A DNA stretch of 64,000 nt from JAVBJV01 sp031546815 (GCA_031546815.1 JAVBJV010000021.1:1-64000); one strand, 5' to 3'; positions 12,675-20,783 are shown, counted from the stretch's first letter. Notes: a model not told the origin generated them from the sequence alone. Made by a program: numbers and translations.

Positions 12675-13208
12675 TCAGACTTTCTCGACCTGCCCGTATT
12701 CCAGTTCCACCGGAGTCGCGCGTCCGAAGATCGAAACGCTGACCTTCACGCGGCCCTTTTCCTCGTCGATGTCCTCGACCACGCCGTTGAACGATGCAAA
12801 CGGGCCATCGGCCACACGCACCTGTTCGCCGATCTCGAACACCACGCTGGGGCGGGCACCACGGTCCACGCCTTCTTTTGCGGCATTCAGAATACGTTCA
12901 GCCTCGGCTTCGGTGATCGGCGACGGACGCGTCTTCGACCCCAGGAAACCGGTGACCTTCGGCGTGTTCTTCACCAGATGCCAGGCATCGTCGGTCAGCT
13001 CCATCTTCACCAGCACGTAGCCGGGGAAGAACTTGCGTTCCGCGTTCACCTTCTGGCCGCGACGGACTTCCGTCACTTCTTCCAGAGGCACCAGCACTTC
13101 GTCGATCTGGTCGGCCAGCCCCTTCTGGGCAGCCTGTTCCTGAATGTGCTGGGCTATCTTCTTCTCGAAGCCCGAATAGACGTGCACGACATACCAGCGT
13201 TTGGCCAT
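12675..13208 (-). CDS. nusG: transcription termination/antitermination protein NusG
   Basis: Elongation factor that binds RNA polymerase through its N-terminal NGN domain (MAKRWYVVHVYSGFE...) and contacts Rho or ribosomal S10 through a C-terminal KOW domain (EIGEQVRVADGPFASFNGVV). It is 177 aa, normal length. The ATG at 13208 is 5 bp after the secE stop, with GGAG inside the end of secE as ribosome site; the in-frame opening to 13349 overlaps secE and is rejected. Its TGA stop directly abuts repeat R1. Confidence 0.97.
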   Translation of the reverse strand: MAKRWYVVHVYSGFEKKIAQHIQEQAAQKGLADQIDEVLVPLEEVTEVRRGQKVNAERKFFPGYVLVKMELTDDAWHLVKNTPKVTGFLGSKTRPSPITEAEAERILNAAKEGVDRGARPSVVFEIGEQVRVADGPFASFNGVVEDIDEEKGRVKVSVSIFGRATPVELEYGQVEKV

Positions 13209-13213
13209 ATCGA

Positions 13214-13408
13214 TTATGCTCCGAACCCGAACAGGGCACGAACACCCAGTCCAATCAGCTGATCCACAACCAGAAAGAAGATCGCCGCGACAGTCGACAG
13301 CGCGAACACCATCGCCGTCGTAATCAGCGTTTCCTTGCGCGACGGCCAAGTTACCTTTGCCATCTCGCTGCGCACTTCCCGCACGAATTTCGCCGGATCG
13401 ATTGCCAC
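13214..13408 (-). CDS. secE: protein translocase subunit SecE
   Basis: Essential small subunit of the SecYEG translocon. It is 64 aa, the short single-spanning form: an amphipathic N-terminal part (FVREVRSEMAKVTWPSRKET, the SecE signature) and one transmembrane helix at about residues 30-58. Directly upstream of nusG, the classic pairing. Confidence 0.95.
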   Translation of the reverse strand: MAIDPAKFVREVRSEMAKVTWPSRKETLITTAMVFALSTVAAIFFLVVDQLIGLGVRALFGFGA

Positions 13409-13549
13409 CGCTTCTTCCTCAGCCCTATGCCCGGCGGAACATTCCGCAGGCTATCCCGTATATCGCGCCACTCACGTATCCGCCAGCCAAGCCTTCACAC
13501 CAGCGGAAGCCCACTGGATCAGGCCTGCCCTGACTGGAAATCCGCTGCA

Positions 13550-13626
13550 TGGCAGGGGCGGTAGGTCTCGAACCCACAACCTCCGGTTTTGGAGACCGGC
13601 GCTCTAGCCAATTGAGCTACGCCCCT
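13550..13626 (-). tRNA. tRNA-Trp (CCA anticodon)
   Basis: Cloverleaf read on the minus strand: acceptor AGGGGCG/CGCCCCT, anticodon loop CTCCAAA giving anticodon CCA, T-arm with GTTCGAGAC. The 3' CCA is encoded (TGG at 13550-13552 on the plus strand). Upstream of secE, as in many proteobacteria. Confidence 0.95.
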
Positions 13627-13724
13627 AGCAGCAGGAGTGGCGTAAAAACTCCGTCAAGGGTGGTTATGTCAAGTCACCCCGACAAATAATTACCGGTTCA
13701 GCGCGAAAATGGCGGAGGGAAAAC

Positions 13725-13798
13725 TGGAGCGGGTGGAGGGAATCGAACCCTCATAGCCAGCTTGGAAGGCTGGAGCTCTACCCTTGAGCTACACCCGC
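13725..13798 (-). tRNA. tRNA-Gly (TCC anticodon)
   Basis: Acceptor GCGGGTG/CACCCGC, anticodon loop CTTCCAA giving anticodon TCC, T-loop GTTCGATTC, encoded CCA. It lies between tRNA-Tyr and tRNA-Trp and is probably transcribed with them. Confidence 0.95.
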
Positions 13799-13818
13799 AT
13801 CGCAATCCGACAGAGACA

Positions 13819-13904
13819 TGGTGGAGGGGGTTGGATTCGAACCAACGTAGGCGTACGCCAGCGGATTTACAGTCCGCCCCCTTTAGCCACTCGGGCACCC
13901 CTCC
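13819..13904 (-). tRNA. tRNA-Tyr (GTA anticodon)
   Basis: Class II tRNA with a long variable arm. Acceptor GGAGGGG/CCCCTCC, anticodon loop with GTA (GACTGTAAATC), T-loop GTTCGAATC, encoded CCA. First of three tRNAs leading into secE-nusG; tufB, often found in this cluster, is absent. Confidence 0.95.
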
Positions 13905-13944
13905 GCCTGTCATCGCACGGCCGAAGCGGCGCGACAGAGGGCGG

Positions 13945-13973
13945 GACGTATCCGGACGCGTGGCAGCTGTCAA
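13945..13973 (-). promoter_or_regulatory. sigma70-type promoter of the tRNA-Tyr cluster
   Basis: On the minus strand TTGACA (13973-13968), a 17-bp spacer and TACGTC (13950-13945). The -35 box is perfect and the -10 is weak but in register. Transcription would start near 13938, about 35 bp before tRNA-Tyr. It diverges from rlmB. Confidence 0.55.
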
Positions 13974-14052
13974 CGGGTATCGGTATTCGATGTGTCTGAT
14001 TTTCTTTCGTTGCTGCTTCCCGCCCAGAGGGAAAAGGCTCTACAAGGCCGGG

Positions 14053-15318
14053 ATGAAAAGTTTTTCGGGCAAACCGCCGCACGGCGGATCGGGCAAGCGT
14101 GGCCAGGGGACCGGTCGGTCGGGGCACGCACAGGGACAGGGGCGCAGCGGCCCCAACCGCGACGACGCGCGTCCGGGTGGCGGGCGAGACGGCGGGCGTG
14201 AAGGCAGCATGCGTTCCTTCGGCACCCCGCGCGGCCCCGGCGCACAAGGCCCCAAGGTGCGTGAATTCGGCGGCGGTGCCCCCCGCCGCGACAGCGCCGA
14301 GGCCCCGCGCCGCGAACGCGATTACACGAACGACCGCGATGCCGGTGCACGCACTCCGCGCCTGAAGGAATTCGGTGCAGGCCCGCGTCGCGACCATGGC
14401 GATGCACCGCGCGCCGAACGCAGCTTCGATGGCGACCGTCCGCGCAACCCGCGTCAGGGTGGTGACGAACGCCGCCCTGCCCCGCGCCGCGATTACAGCG
14501 ATGCACCGCGCCCCGAATACGCGCCCCGGTTGCAGGAATTCGGTGGTGAAGAACGCCGCCCCGCACGCCGTGGTCCGCATGGCGAGCACGCACCGCGCGT
14601 AGTACCGCAGGGCAGCGGATTGTGGCTCTATGGCTTGCATGCGGTGGAAGCCGCGCTGCGCAACCCCAATCGCCGCCTGCGCCGTCTGGTCGTCACTCAG
14701 GATGCCGAAGCCGCACTCAGCGCGCGTCTGCCGCAGCCCTGGAACATTGCGCCGGAACAGGTAGAGCGCGCGCAGATTGAACGTCTGCTGGGGCACGATG
14801 CCGTGCATCAGGGCGCCGCGCTGCTGGCCGACCCACTGCCGACCCCCACCCTGCAGTCGATGCTGGAACGCCCCGGCCCCGTGCTGGTGCTGGATCAGGT
14901 GACCGACCCGCGTAACATTGGCGCCATCTTGCGCAGCGCCGCCGCCTTTGGTGCGGCCGGTGTGATCGTGCAGGAACGCAACGCACCGGACGAAACCGGG
15001 GCGCTGGCCAAAGCCGCCTCGGGCGCGCTGGAAACCGTGCCGCTGCTGCGCGCCGTCAACCTGGCCCGCACGCTGGTGGCGCTGAAAGCCGCCGATGTGT
15101 GGACCGTGGGGCTGGCTGCAGGCGGTGGTATGCTGTCCGGCCCGTCCTTCGCCGGACGTCGCGTGGCGCTGGTCATGGGGGCCGAGGGCGATGGGCTGCG
15201 TCGCCTGACCCGCGAAACCTGTGACGAGATCGCCGGGCTGCCGATGCCGGGCGGGTTCGAAAGCCTGAACGTGTCTGCTGCTACCGCAGTTGCGCTGTAC
15301 GAAGTCACCCGCAGCTGA
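14053..15318 (+). CDS. rlmB: SpoU/TrmH-family 23S rRNA 2'-O-methyltransferase (RlmB-like) with a disordered N-terminal extension
   Basis: Predicted to 2'-O-methylate a guanosine in 23S rRNA using SAM. It is 421 aa. The C-terminal 240 residues are a complete SPOUT enzyme: the substrate-binding part (LWLYGLHAVEAALRNPNRRL) and knot motifs DQVTDPRNIGAILRSAAAFG, LVMGAEGDGLRRL and ESLNVSAATAVALYEV. The first 180 or so residues are Arg/Gly/Asp/Pro-rich and look disordered. They include three spaced copies of an R-[LV]-x-EFG box (VREFGGGA, LKEFGAGP, LQEFGGEE), each followed by Arg-rich sequence. The start at ATG 14053 is supported by upstream AAGG; the frame stays open further upstream over the tRNAs but that part is not coding. 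Confidence 0.88.
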   Translation: MKSFSGKPPHGGSGKRGQGTGRSGHAQGQGRSGPNRDDARPGGGRDGGREGSMRSFGTPRGPGAQGPKVREFGGGAPRRDSAEAPRRERDYTNDRDAGARTPRLKEFGAGPRRDHGDAPRAERSFDGDRPRNPRQGGDERRPAPRRDYSDAPRPEYAPRLQEFGGEERRPARRGPHGEHAPRVVPQGSGLWLYGLHAVEAALRNPNRRLRRLVVTQDAEAALSARLPQPWNIAPEQVERAQIERLLGHDAVHQGAALLADPLPTPTLQSMLERPGPVLVLDQVTDPRNIGAILRSAAAFGAAGVIVQERNAPDETGALAKAASGALETVPLLRAVNLARTLVALKAADVWTVGLAAGGGMLSGPSFAGRRVALVMGAEGDGLRRLTRETCDEIAGLPMPGGFESLNVSAATAVALYEVTRS

Positions 15319-15343
15319 TCTGAATATTACCGCTCAAATTGCT

Positions 15344-15390
15344 CTCCGGGACTTACGGAGGATTAACCTCCTTTCGTTACAGTCCCGGAG
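15344..15390 (+). promoter_or_regulatory. nested hairpin with internal GGAGG after rlmB
   Basis: Outer stem CTCCGGGACT (15344-15353) with AGTCCCGGAG (15381-15390), perfect over 10 bp. Inside it is GGAGG-ATTAA-CCTCC (15357-15371). It lies 25 bp after rlmB and 45 bp before the 82-aa ORF. The buried GGAGG is Shine-Dalgarno-like but no start codon follows it closely. It could be an rlmB terminator without a T-run or a leader structure for the next ORF. Confidence 0.4.
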
Positions 15391-15435
15391 AATGATTGAA
15401 CCCAGCCAAAATGGCACCGAGCGGAACCCACATCC

Positions 15436-15684
15436 ATGCACGCTATTGCGACGCACGCGCCGGTCACCAACTGGCAGATATTGTCCGACGACCTTCAGCT
15501 CATCCTCAGCCGCGAGGCGCTGTATACCGCAGCGATGAAGATCGCCACGCAGGCCGAAGTGCTGGCCGAGGAAATGGAAATCGGCAGTCTGAAAGACCTG
15601 GGCGGTGCCGAAGCCCTGCGTCTGCTGGCCAACGTGGTGCGCAATACAAGCCCGCGCGGCCAAGGCGTTTACGGTAACGCCTGA
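15436..15684 (+). CDS. small protein of unknown function
   Basis: 82 aa, acidic and helical in appearance (ILSREALYTAAMKIATQAEVLAEEMEIG), ending in SPRGQGVYGNA. I do not recognise the family. Codon use matches the neighbours and the frame is free of stops over its length, but the ribosome site is weak (CGGAAC). It stands alone between rlmB and the TerC-family gene, below a stable hairpin. Two other overlapping frames are open here, so the assignment is moderate. Confidence 0.55.
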   Translation: MHAIATHAPVTNWQILSDDLQLILSREALYTAAMKIATQAEVLAEEMEIGSLKDLGGAEALRLLANVVRNTSPRGQGVYGNA

Positions 15685-15816
15685 CGTTGGCTGCAAAATC
15701 GGTTTGCCCGACCGGAAAATTGCTCTAAGCGTTGTCCGGCATGATTGTTGCACATCCGCATACAGGCTTTACCGCCTGGCGCCCGAATCTCTGCCTGCCA
15801 CAAGGCTCCACCCACC

Positions 15817-17379
15817 ATGGGACTTGAATGGCTGGCTGATCCAACTGCCTGGCTCGGCCTGGCGACGTTGATTCTGCTCGAGATCGTTCTCGGCATCGAC
15901 AATCTGGTCTTCATTGCCATCCTGGCCGACAAGCTGCCGCCCGCGCAGCGCGAACGCGCGCGGGTGATCGGGCTGGCGCTGGCGCTGATCATGCGGCTGG
16001 GGCTGCTGGTGGTCGCCTCGTGGATCATCACGCTGACCGAACCGCTGATCACGCTGTTCGGCTCCGCCATTTCCGGGCGCGACATCATCCTGATCGCCGG
16101 TGGCGCGTTCCTGCTGTTCAAGGCTACCGCCGAATTGCACGAACGCCTCGAAGGGGCGTCCGCGCACGGCAAGGGAGCCCCGGCGCACGCGATCTTCTGG
16201 CAGGTGATCGTGCAGATCATTGTGCTCGATGCGGTGTTCTCGCTCGACAGCATCATCACCGCGGTCGCCATGGTGCCGCATCTGTCGCTGATGATGATCG
16301 CCGTGGTGATCGCGGTCGGCGTGATGATGCTGTCCAGCCGCGTGCTGATGAGCTTCATCAGCCGTCATCCAACCGTGGTGATCCTGTGTCTGGGCTTCCT
16401 GCTGATGATCGGCTTCAGCCTGCTCGTCGAAGGCTTCGGCTTCCATATCCCGAAGGCCTATCTGTATGCGGCAATCGCATTCTCGGTGATGATCGAGGCG
16501 TTCAACCAGATCGGCCGCTGGAACGTCGCGCGGCGGGTTACCATGATGGACCGGCGCGAGAACACCGCACGCGCCGTGCTGCGCCTGCTGGGTGGCCGCG
16601 CGTCGGATGCCGAAACCGCCGAGAGCGTTGCCGCGCTTGCCAATACGCCGAGCCACGAGGTGATCTTCGCCCCCGAAGAACGCACGATGATCGAACGTGT
16701 GCTGCGTCTGGGTGAACGGTCGGTGCGCTCGATCATGGTGCCGCGCCCGGATGTGTGCTGGCTGAACATCAACGATCCGTCCGACACCGTGCTCGACAAA
16801 GTGCGCGACAGTGCGCATTCGCGTTACATCGTCAGCCGCACTGCCGTGGACGATGTGGTGGGCATCGTCCACACCAAGGATCTGCTGGAACAGGCGCGCC
16901 GCACCGGCAGCATCGACCTGCAGACCGGAATGCGCACGCCGCTCTATGTGAACGAGGGTATGCCAGCGCTGAAACTGCTCGACATGTTCCGCACGTCGAA
17001 CACGCATATGGCGGTGGTGCTGGACGAATACGGCACCATGGAGGGTATTGCCACGCCGGTCGATATTCTCAAGGCGATTGCCGGAGAAATGCCCGACACC
17101 GACGGCATCCCCCAGCCCGACGCGGTGGAGCAGGACGACGGTTCATGGCTGCTGGACGGCGGCACCCCGATCGAGGAAGCCGAGCGCATACTGGACACAT
17201 CCAGCATGACCGAGGACGCCGATTGCGCCACTCTGGCCGGGTTCATGCTGCACCGGTTCGACCATATCCCCGAGCCGGGCGAGAGCTTCAGCTGGAACGG
17301 CCGCACCTTCAAAGTCGCCGCCCTGGAAGGCCGCCGCATCGCGCAGGTGCTGGTCACGCACATTCACAAACAGGATTGA
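15817..17379 (+). CDS. TerC-family integral membrane protein with CBS pair and CorC/HlyC domain
   Basis: 520 aa, the YegH/YoaE type of fusion. Residues 1-230 form a TerC domain of about seven helices with the acidic motifs GIDNLVF and DAVFSLDSI. Residues about 290-420 carry two CBS repeats (SIMVPRPDVCWLN..., TPLYVNEGMPALKLLDMF), and the C-terminal 80 residues match the CorC_HlyC transporter-associated domain (EQDDGSWLLDGGTPIEEAERIL). Family members are linked to metal ion (Mn) export or membrane insertion; the substrate here cannot be told. ATG 15817 begins directly before the first TM segment. Confidence 0.88.
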   Translation: MGLEWLADPTAWLGLATLILLEIVLGIDNLVFIAILADKLPPAQRERARVIGLALALIMRLGLLVVASWIITLTEPLITLFGSAISGRDIILIAGGAFLLFKATAELHERLEGASAHGKGAPAHAIFWQVIVQIIVLDAVFSLDSIITAVAMVPHLSLMMIAVVIAVGVMMLSSRVLMSFISRHPTVVILCLGFLLMIGFSLLVEGFGFHIPKAYLYAAIAFSVMIEAFNQIGRWNVARRVTMMDRRENTARAVLRLLGGRASDAETAESVAALANTPSHEVIFAPEERTMIERVLRLGERSVRSIMVPRPDVCWLNINDPSDTVLDKVRDSAHSRYIVSRTAVDDVVGIVHTKDLLEQARRTGSIDLQTGMRTPLYVNEGMPALKLLDMFRTSNTHMAVVLDEYGTMEGIATPVDILKAIAGEMPDTDGIPQPDAVEQDDGSWLLDGGTPIEEAERILDTSSMTEDADCATLAGFMLHRFDHIPEPGESFSWNGRTFKVAALEGRRIAQVLVTHIHKQD

Positions 17380-17454
17380 TGTTCTTTATTTGTTCTCGAT
17401 GGTCTGGTATACCGCTTTGGGAGTCAGGCGGCATCAATTTCGGGGAGAACATTC

Positions 17455-18288
17455 ATGCACAACAGCCAGTCAACAGCCGACAAAGGCGCGGCCTTCCGCC
17501 GCCTGCACGAAGCACCGGGCACATTCATCATCCCGAACCCGTGGGATGCTGGCACGGCGCGTATCCTCGCCGGGCTTGGGTTTCAGGCTCTGGCGACGAC
17601 CAGTGCTGGCATGTCGTTCTCCCTTGGTATTCCTGACGGTGGCGTGCCGGAAGATCTGCGCCTGGCGCATTATCGTGACATCGTAGAGGCAACGCCGCTG
17701 CCGGTTTCCGCCGACCTGGAAAGCGGATTGGGCGACAGTCCGGAAAGTGCGGCCAAAACTGTTCGCATGGCCGCCGGGATTGGCTTGGCTGGCGGCTCGC
17801 TCGAAGATTACACCGGGCAGCGGGACCAGCCGATTTACGACTTCGATCTGGCGGTCGAGCGGATTGCCGCTGCGGCGGAAGCGCGCGATGCATTGCCCAA
17901 CGATTTCGTGCTGACCGCCCGCGCCGAGAATTTCCTGTGGAGTCGCCCCGATCTGGACGACACCATCAAGCGCTTGCAGGCGTTCGAGAAGGCCGGGGCG
18001 GATGTGCTCTACGCACCGGGCCTGCCCAACCTTGATACGGTCCGCACGGTTTGCAGCGCGGTCACCAAGCCGGTGAATTTCGTCATCGGGATTGGTGGCG
18101 CAAAGTTCAGCGTTGCCGAACTGGCCGAGGCTGGCGTCAAGCGCATCAGCACCGGCTCGGCCCTCGCACGGCTGGCCTTTGGCGCGTTCATCAACGCCGC
18201 GCAGGAAATGCACACGGACGGCACATTCAGCTTCATCGACAACGCCGCCAGCTTCAAAACCATCGAACGCTTCTTCCCCGCTTCGTAA
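17455..18288 (+). CDS. isocitrate lyase/PEP mutase superfamily protein
   Basis: 277-aa TIM-barrel enzyme. Hallmarks: NPWDAGTARILAGLGFQALATTSAG near the N-terminus, SADLESG as metal-binding strand, and LTARAEN later. It belongs to the branch often annotated as carboxyvinyl-carboxyphosphonate phosphorylmutase or oxaloacetate decarboxylase. The real substrate is unknown; cleavage of a C-C bond in a small 2-oxo or hydroxy acid is likely. GGGGAG sits 7 nt before the ATG. A candidate extended -10 (TGGTATACC, 17405-17413) lies about 40 bp upstream. Single-gene unit; repeat R2 starts about 30 bp after it. Confidence 0.85.
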   Translation: MHNSQSTADKGAAFRRLHEAPGTFIIPNPWDAGTARILAGLGFQALATTSAGMSFSLGIPDGGVPEDLRLAHYRDIVEATPLPVSADLESGLGDSPESAAKTVRMAAGIGLAGGSLEDYTGQRDQPIYDFDLAVERIAAAAEARDALPNDFVLTARAENFLWSRPDLDDTIKRLQAFEKAGADVLYAPGLPNLDTVRTVCSAVTKPVNFVIGIGGAKFSVAELAEAGVKRISTGSALARLAFGAFINAAQEMHTDGTFSFIDNAASFKTIERFFPAS

Positions 18289-18318
18289 AATGGTGCGTTT
18301 GGGATGAAGCCAAGATGA

Positions 18319-18462
18319 AATCTTGGTCTCAGAACGCGCTGTGGTGAGTCGTATGGTGGTGCTTACCGAGCACCAGAGCGGAGCGGGCACTGGCCCGTGA
18401 GCACCGGCGCGCAGGGAAGTGCCGCCAGACGGCCGCCACAGATAGCGTTATGAGGCCAAGAT
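18319..18462 (-). repeat. structured intergenic repeat, copy R2 (3' of tRNA-Thr)
   Basis: The outer arms ATCTTGG (18319-18325) and CCAAGAT (18456-18462) are inverted, and pairing continues imperfectly through CTCAGAACGCGCTGTGG and its partner CCACAGATAGCGTTATGAG. The core has TGGTGCTTACCGAG, the inner hairpin CGGGC-ACTG-GCCCG, and GTGAGCACCGG then GGAAGTGCC. Its right arm ends one base before the tRNA-Thr discriminator. The left flank also has a small perfect hairpin CCAAGAT-GAA-ATCTTGG (18311-18327). Confidence 0.8.
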
Positions 18463-18463
18463 A

Positions 18464-18535
18464 TGCCGGGTGAGGGATTTGAACCCCCGACCTTCGGTTT
18501 ACAAAACCGCTGCACTACCACTGTGCTAACCCGGC
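18464..18535 (-). tRNA. tRNA-Thr (TGT anticodon), CCA not encoded
   Basis: Acceptor GCCGGGT/ACCCGGC, anticodon loop TTTGTAA giving anticodon TGT, T-loop GTTCAAATC, discriminator A. Unlike the three other tRNAs in the window, the genome does not encode CCA after the discriminator; TATCTTGG follows, the start of repeat R2. CCA must be added by the nucleotidyltransferase. Confidence 0.93.
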
Positions 18536-18604
18536 GCCGAGACGGTGCATCTACTGCAAAGCCCGAGGAAAAGACAACCGGCAGAATGGGAAAACCCGGT
18601 TTTT

Positions 18605-19486
18605 TTATTCTCCGGGGGCCGTTCTGGCGGGGGTAAGCCCCAGAAGACGCCCGATTTTACGGCGGGCGCGTTGCAGTTTGTCGGCGGTTTTGACCGGGTG
18701 GAACAGCTCGCCCTCGCCCAGCAGCGCGGGGGGGGACATAAGCATGGCGGGGCGATAGCGGAATGTGCCGGGCATCATGAATTCGTCCTCGGGCGTGTTC
18801 CGGTAAAACCGCCCCCGACGCACCAGCGGCACAAAGGCGCCCTGCCCGCCAATGTCTTCGATCTTCAACCCAGCATCGTGCAGAATGCTGGGCCAGGCGA
18901 CTTCGTGATGGCCGCCCCATCCGGCGCGATAGGCCGCGTCGATCGTCGCCAGCGCACGCGCCGAAACCCGATAGAATGGAAAGAATCCACGCAGACGCCG
19001 CACGTCGCGCTCAAGCTGCGCGGGGGTCTGCAAACCCTCCCAGTGATACCAGCCGGGATTCACTGCCACATCGTGCAGCGTGGTGCACAACAGGTCGGCG
19101 TCACTCTCGGCCAGCGCGTCGAACAGCACGCGCCAGTTGCCGGAGAACCGCACATCGAATTCGGCCACCCATATGTGCTGGCACTGCGGGTGTTGCTGCG
19201 CGAAGGCCAGCACCGGCAGGTCGCAGTTGCCGGGCATCAGGGCCCAGTCCTCACCCGCTGTTTTGGCCGGATACGGCAGATTCAGCATCGCACGTCTGCC
19301 ATAGGTGATGCGCGGAATCCCGAAGCCGGTTTCGTGTGCAGCCTCGGTCCTGCTGTCCGCTGCATCGGCATAACGCAGCACATACAGATCGGCCCAACCG
19401 GCAACCGCCCGCGCCAGTTGCTGCGCAAGGCGGCGATCGAACCAGTTCATCTCGTGTGCGAAGAGCAGAAAGGCGCTGCGGGTCAT
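18605..19486 (-). CDS. unassigned protein, possibly glycosyltransferase-like
   Basis: 293 aa, soluble, no signal peptide (starts MTRSAFLLFAHEMNWFD). I cannot name the family with confidence. Visible features: a Rossmann-like beginning, a central W-x-A-E-F-D-V-R-F box (IWVAEFDVRFSGNW) that resembles the acidic metal-binding region of some glycosyltransferases, and conserved-looking Trp/His clusters (WYHWEGL, WGGHHEVAWPSI). The ATG at 19486 is used because the longer frame needs a TTG. Divergently transcribed from the DNA methyltransferase, with a 90-bp shared upstream region. Confidence 0.7.
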   Translation of the reverse strand: MTRSAFLLFAHEMNWFDRRLAQQLARAVAGWADLYVLRYADAADSRTEAAHETGFGIPRITYGRRAMLNLPYPAKTAGEDWALMPGNCDLPVLAFAQQHPQCQHIWVAEFDVRFSGNWRVLFDALAESDADLLCTTLHDVAVNPGWYHWEGLQTPAQLERDVRRLRGFFPFYRVSARALATIDAAYRAGWGGHHEVAWPSILHDAGLKIEDIGGQGAFVPLVRRGRFYRNTPEDEFMMPGTFRYRPAMLMSPPALLGEGELFHPVKTADKLQRARRKIGRLLGLTPARTAPGE

Positions 19487-19576
19487 GGGATACAAGGCTG
19501 CCAAAAAATCCCGGCCTCCGCTATAAAACTACTACGCGAGATTGTACGCGCCGCTTCGCCATGGTACACACCGCCC

Positions 19577-20773
19577 ATGCCCGCATTGACCCGGAACTTC
19601 ATCGCGCATCTGCACGGCTTCGATGCATTCGGCACGCCGACGCAGGTGCTCGTCGATAACGGCATTCCATATTGGGTGAACGAGTTCTGGACCGCAGCGC
19701 AACGCAAGGCCCACGCGTTGCACGAGGTCAGCTATCGTGCCTGCTTCAAGCCGCAACTGCCCGCATTCTTCATCGCGCAGCTGACCACGCCGGGCGAGGC
19801 CGTCTACGACCCCTTCATGGGCCGCGGCACGACCCCGCTGGAGGCCGCATTGCTCGGGCGCAGGCCGATGGGGAACGATGTGAATCCGCTCTCCACCCTG
19901 TTGGTGCGACCGCGCTTAACCCCACCGGATATCACTGCCATCGAACAGCGTCTGCGCGGCATCGCGTGGGATACGGGCAAGATCACGCGCAAGGATCTGC
20001 TCGCGTTCTATCACCCCGACACGCTGCGCCAGATCGAGGCTCTGCGGACATTCCTGTTCACCCATGCGCCGATCGGCAACGCACAGCCCGATCCGGTCGA
20101 TGACTGGATCCGCATGGCGGCGCTGAACCGGCTGGCCGGGCATTCACCGGGTTTCTTTTCGGTCTACACGCTGCCCCCCAATCAGGCGGTGAGTATCGAC
20201 TCGCAGCGCCGCATCAACGCCAGCCGCAACCAGACTCCGCCCGAACGCGACGTCGCCGCGCTGATCCTGCGCAAGAGCCGCGCCTTGCTGAAACACGGCA
20301 CGCCACCAGCGCACGACGCAGCATTATTCTGCACCGGCCCCGCACACGCCACTCCGGCGATTGCCGATGCCAGTGTGGCACTGACGGTTACATCGCCACC
20401 GTTCCTCGACATCGTGCATTACGCCGACGACAACTGGCTGCGCGGCTGGTTCGCGGGCATCGACACTGCCACCGTCCCCATCGCCATGCACCGCACCGAA
20501 GCCGCCTGGACGCAGATGGTGCGCGACGTGCTGACCGAACTGGCCCGCATCACCCGCCCCGGCGGACATGTGGCGTTCGAGGTGGGCGAAGTCCGTCAGG
20601 GCCGCATCCGGCTGGAACGCAATGTCTGGCAGGCGGCGGAAGGTCTGCCGTTCGAACGGCTGGGCGTTATGGTAAATCAGCAGGACTTCACCAAGACCGC
20701 CAATTGCTGGGGCGTCGCCAACAACACGCGCGGCACCAACAGTAACCGCATCGTGCTGTTGCGGCGGCAATAA
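19577..20773 (+). CDS. solitary DNA methyltransferase (N4-cytosine or N6-adenine class)
   Basis: 398 aa. SAM-binding motif I is DPFMGRGTT (residues 78-86) and catalytic motif IV is TSPPF (272-276). Motif I precedes motif IV, with about 185 residues between that could hold the target-recognition region. The S/T-PP-F form is commonest among N4-cytosine enzymes. No restriction endonuclease or specificity subunit is adjacent, so this looks like an orphan methylase acting in regulation or as a restriction remnant. The frame is open far upstream but that part overlaps tRNA-Thr and the opposite gene; ATG 19577 (MPALTRNFIAHLHGF) is the first sensible start. Confidence 0.82.
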   Translation: MPALTRNFIAHLHGFDAFGTPTQVLVDNGIPYWVNEFWTAAQRKAHALHEVSYRACFKPQLPAFFIAQLTTPGEAVYDPFMGRGTTPLEAALLGRRPMGNDVNPLSTLLVRPRLTPPDITAIEQRLRGIAWDTGKITRKDLLAFYHPDTLRQIEALRTFLFTHAPIGNAQPDPVDDWIRMAALNRLAGHSPGFFSVYTLPPNQAVSIDSQRRINASRNQTPPERDVAALILRKSRALLKHGTPPAHDAALFCTGPAHATPAIADASVALTVTSPPFLDIVHYADDNWLRGWFAGIDTATVPIAMHRTEAAWTQMVRDVLTELARITRPGGHVAFEVGEVRQGRIRLERNVWQAAEGLPFERLGVMVNQQDFTKTANCWGVANNTRGTNSNRIVLLRRQ

Positions 20774-20783
20774 GGTCGATCTA

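Noticed and set aside
13762..14052. N-terminal extension of RlmB across tRNA-Gly and tRNA-Tyr
   Set aside because: It would be translated from tRNA genes; the ATG at 14053 is the sensible start.
18545..19576. N-terminal extension of the DNA methyltransferase
   Set aside because: The frame is open but overlaps the opposite-strand gene, and the translation is unlike any methylase; homology starts at 19577.
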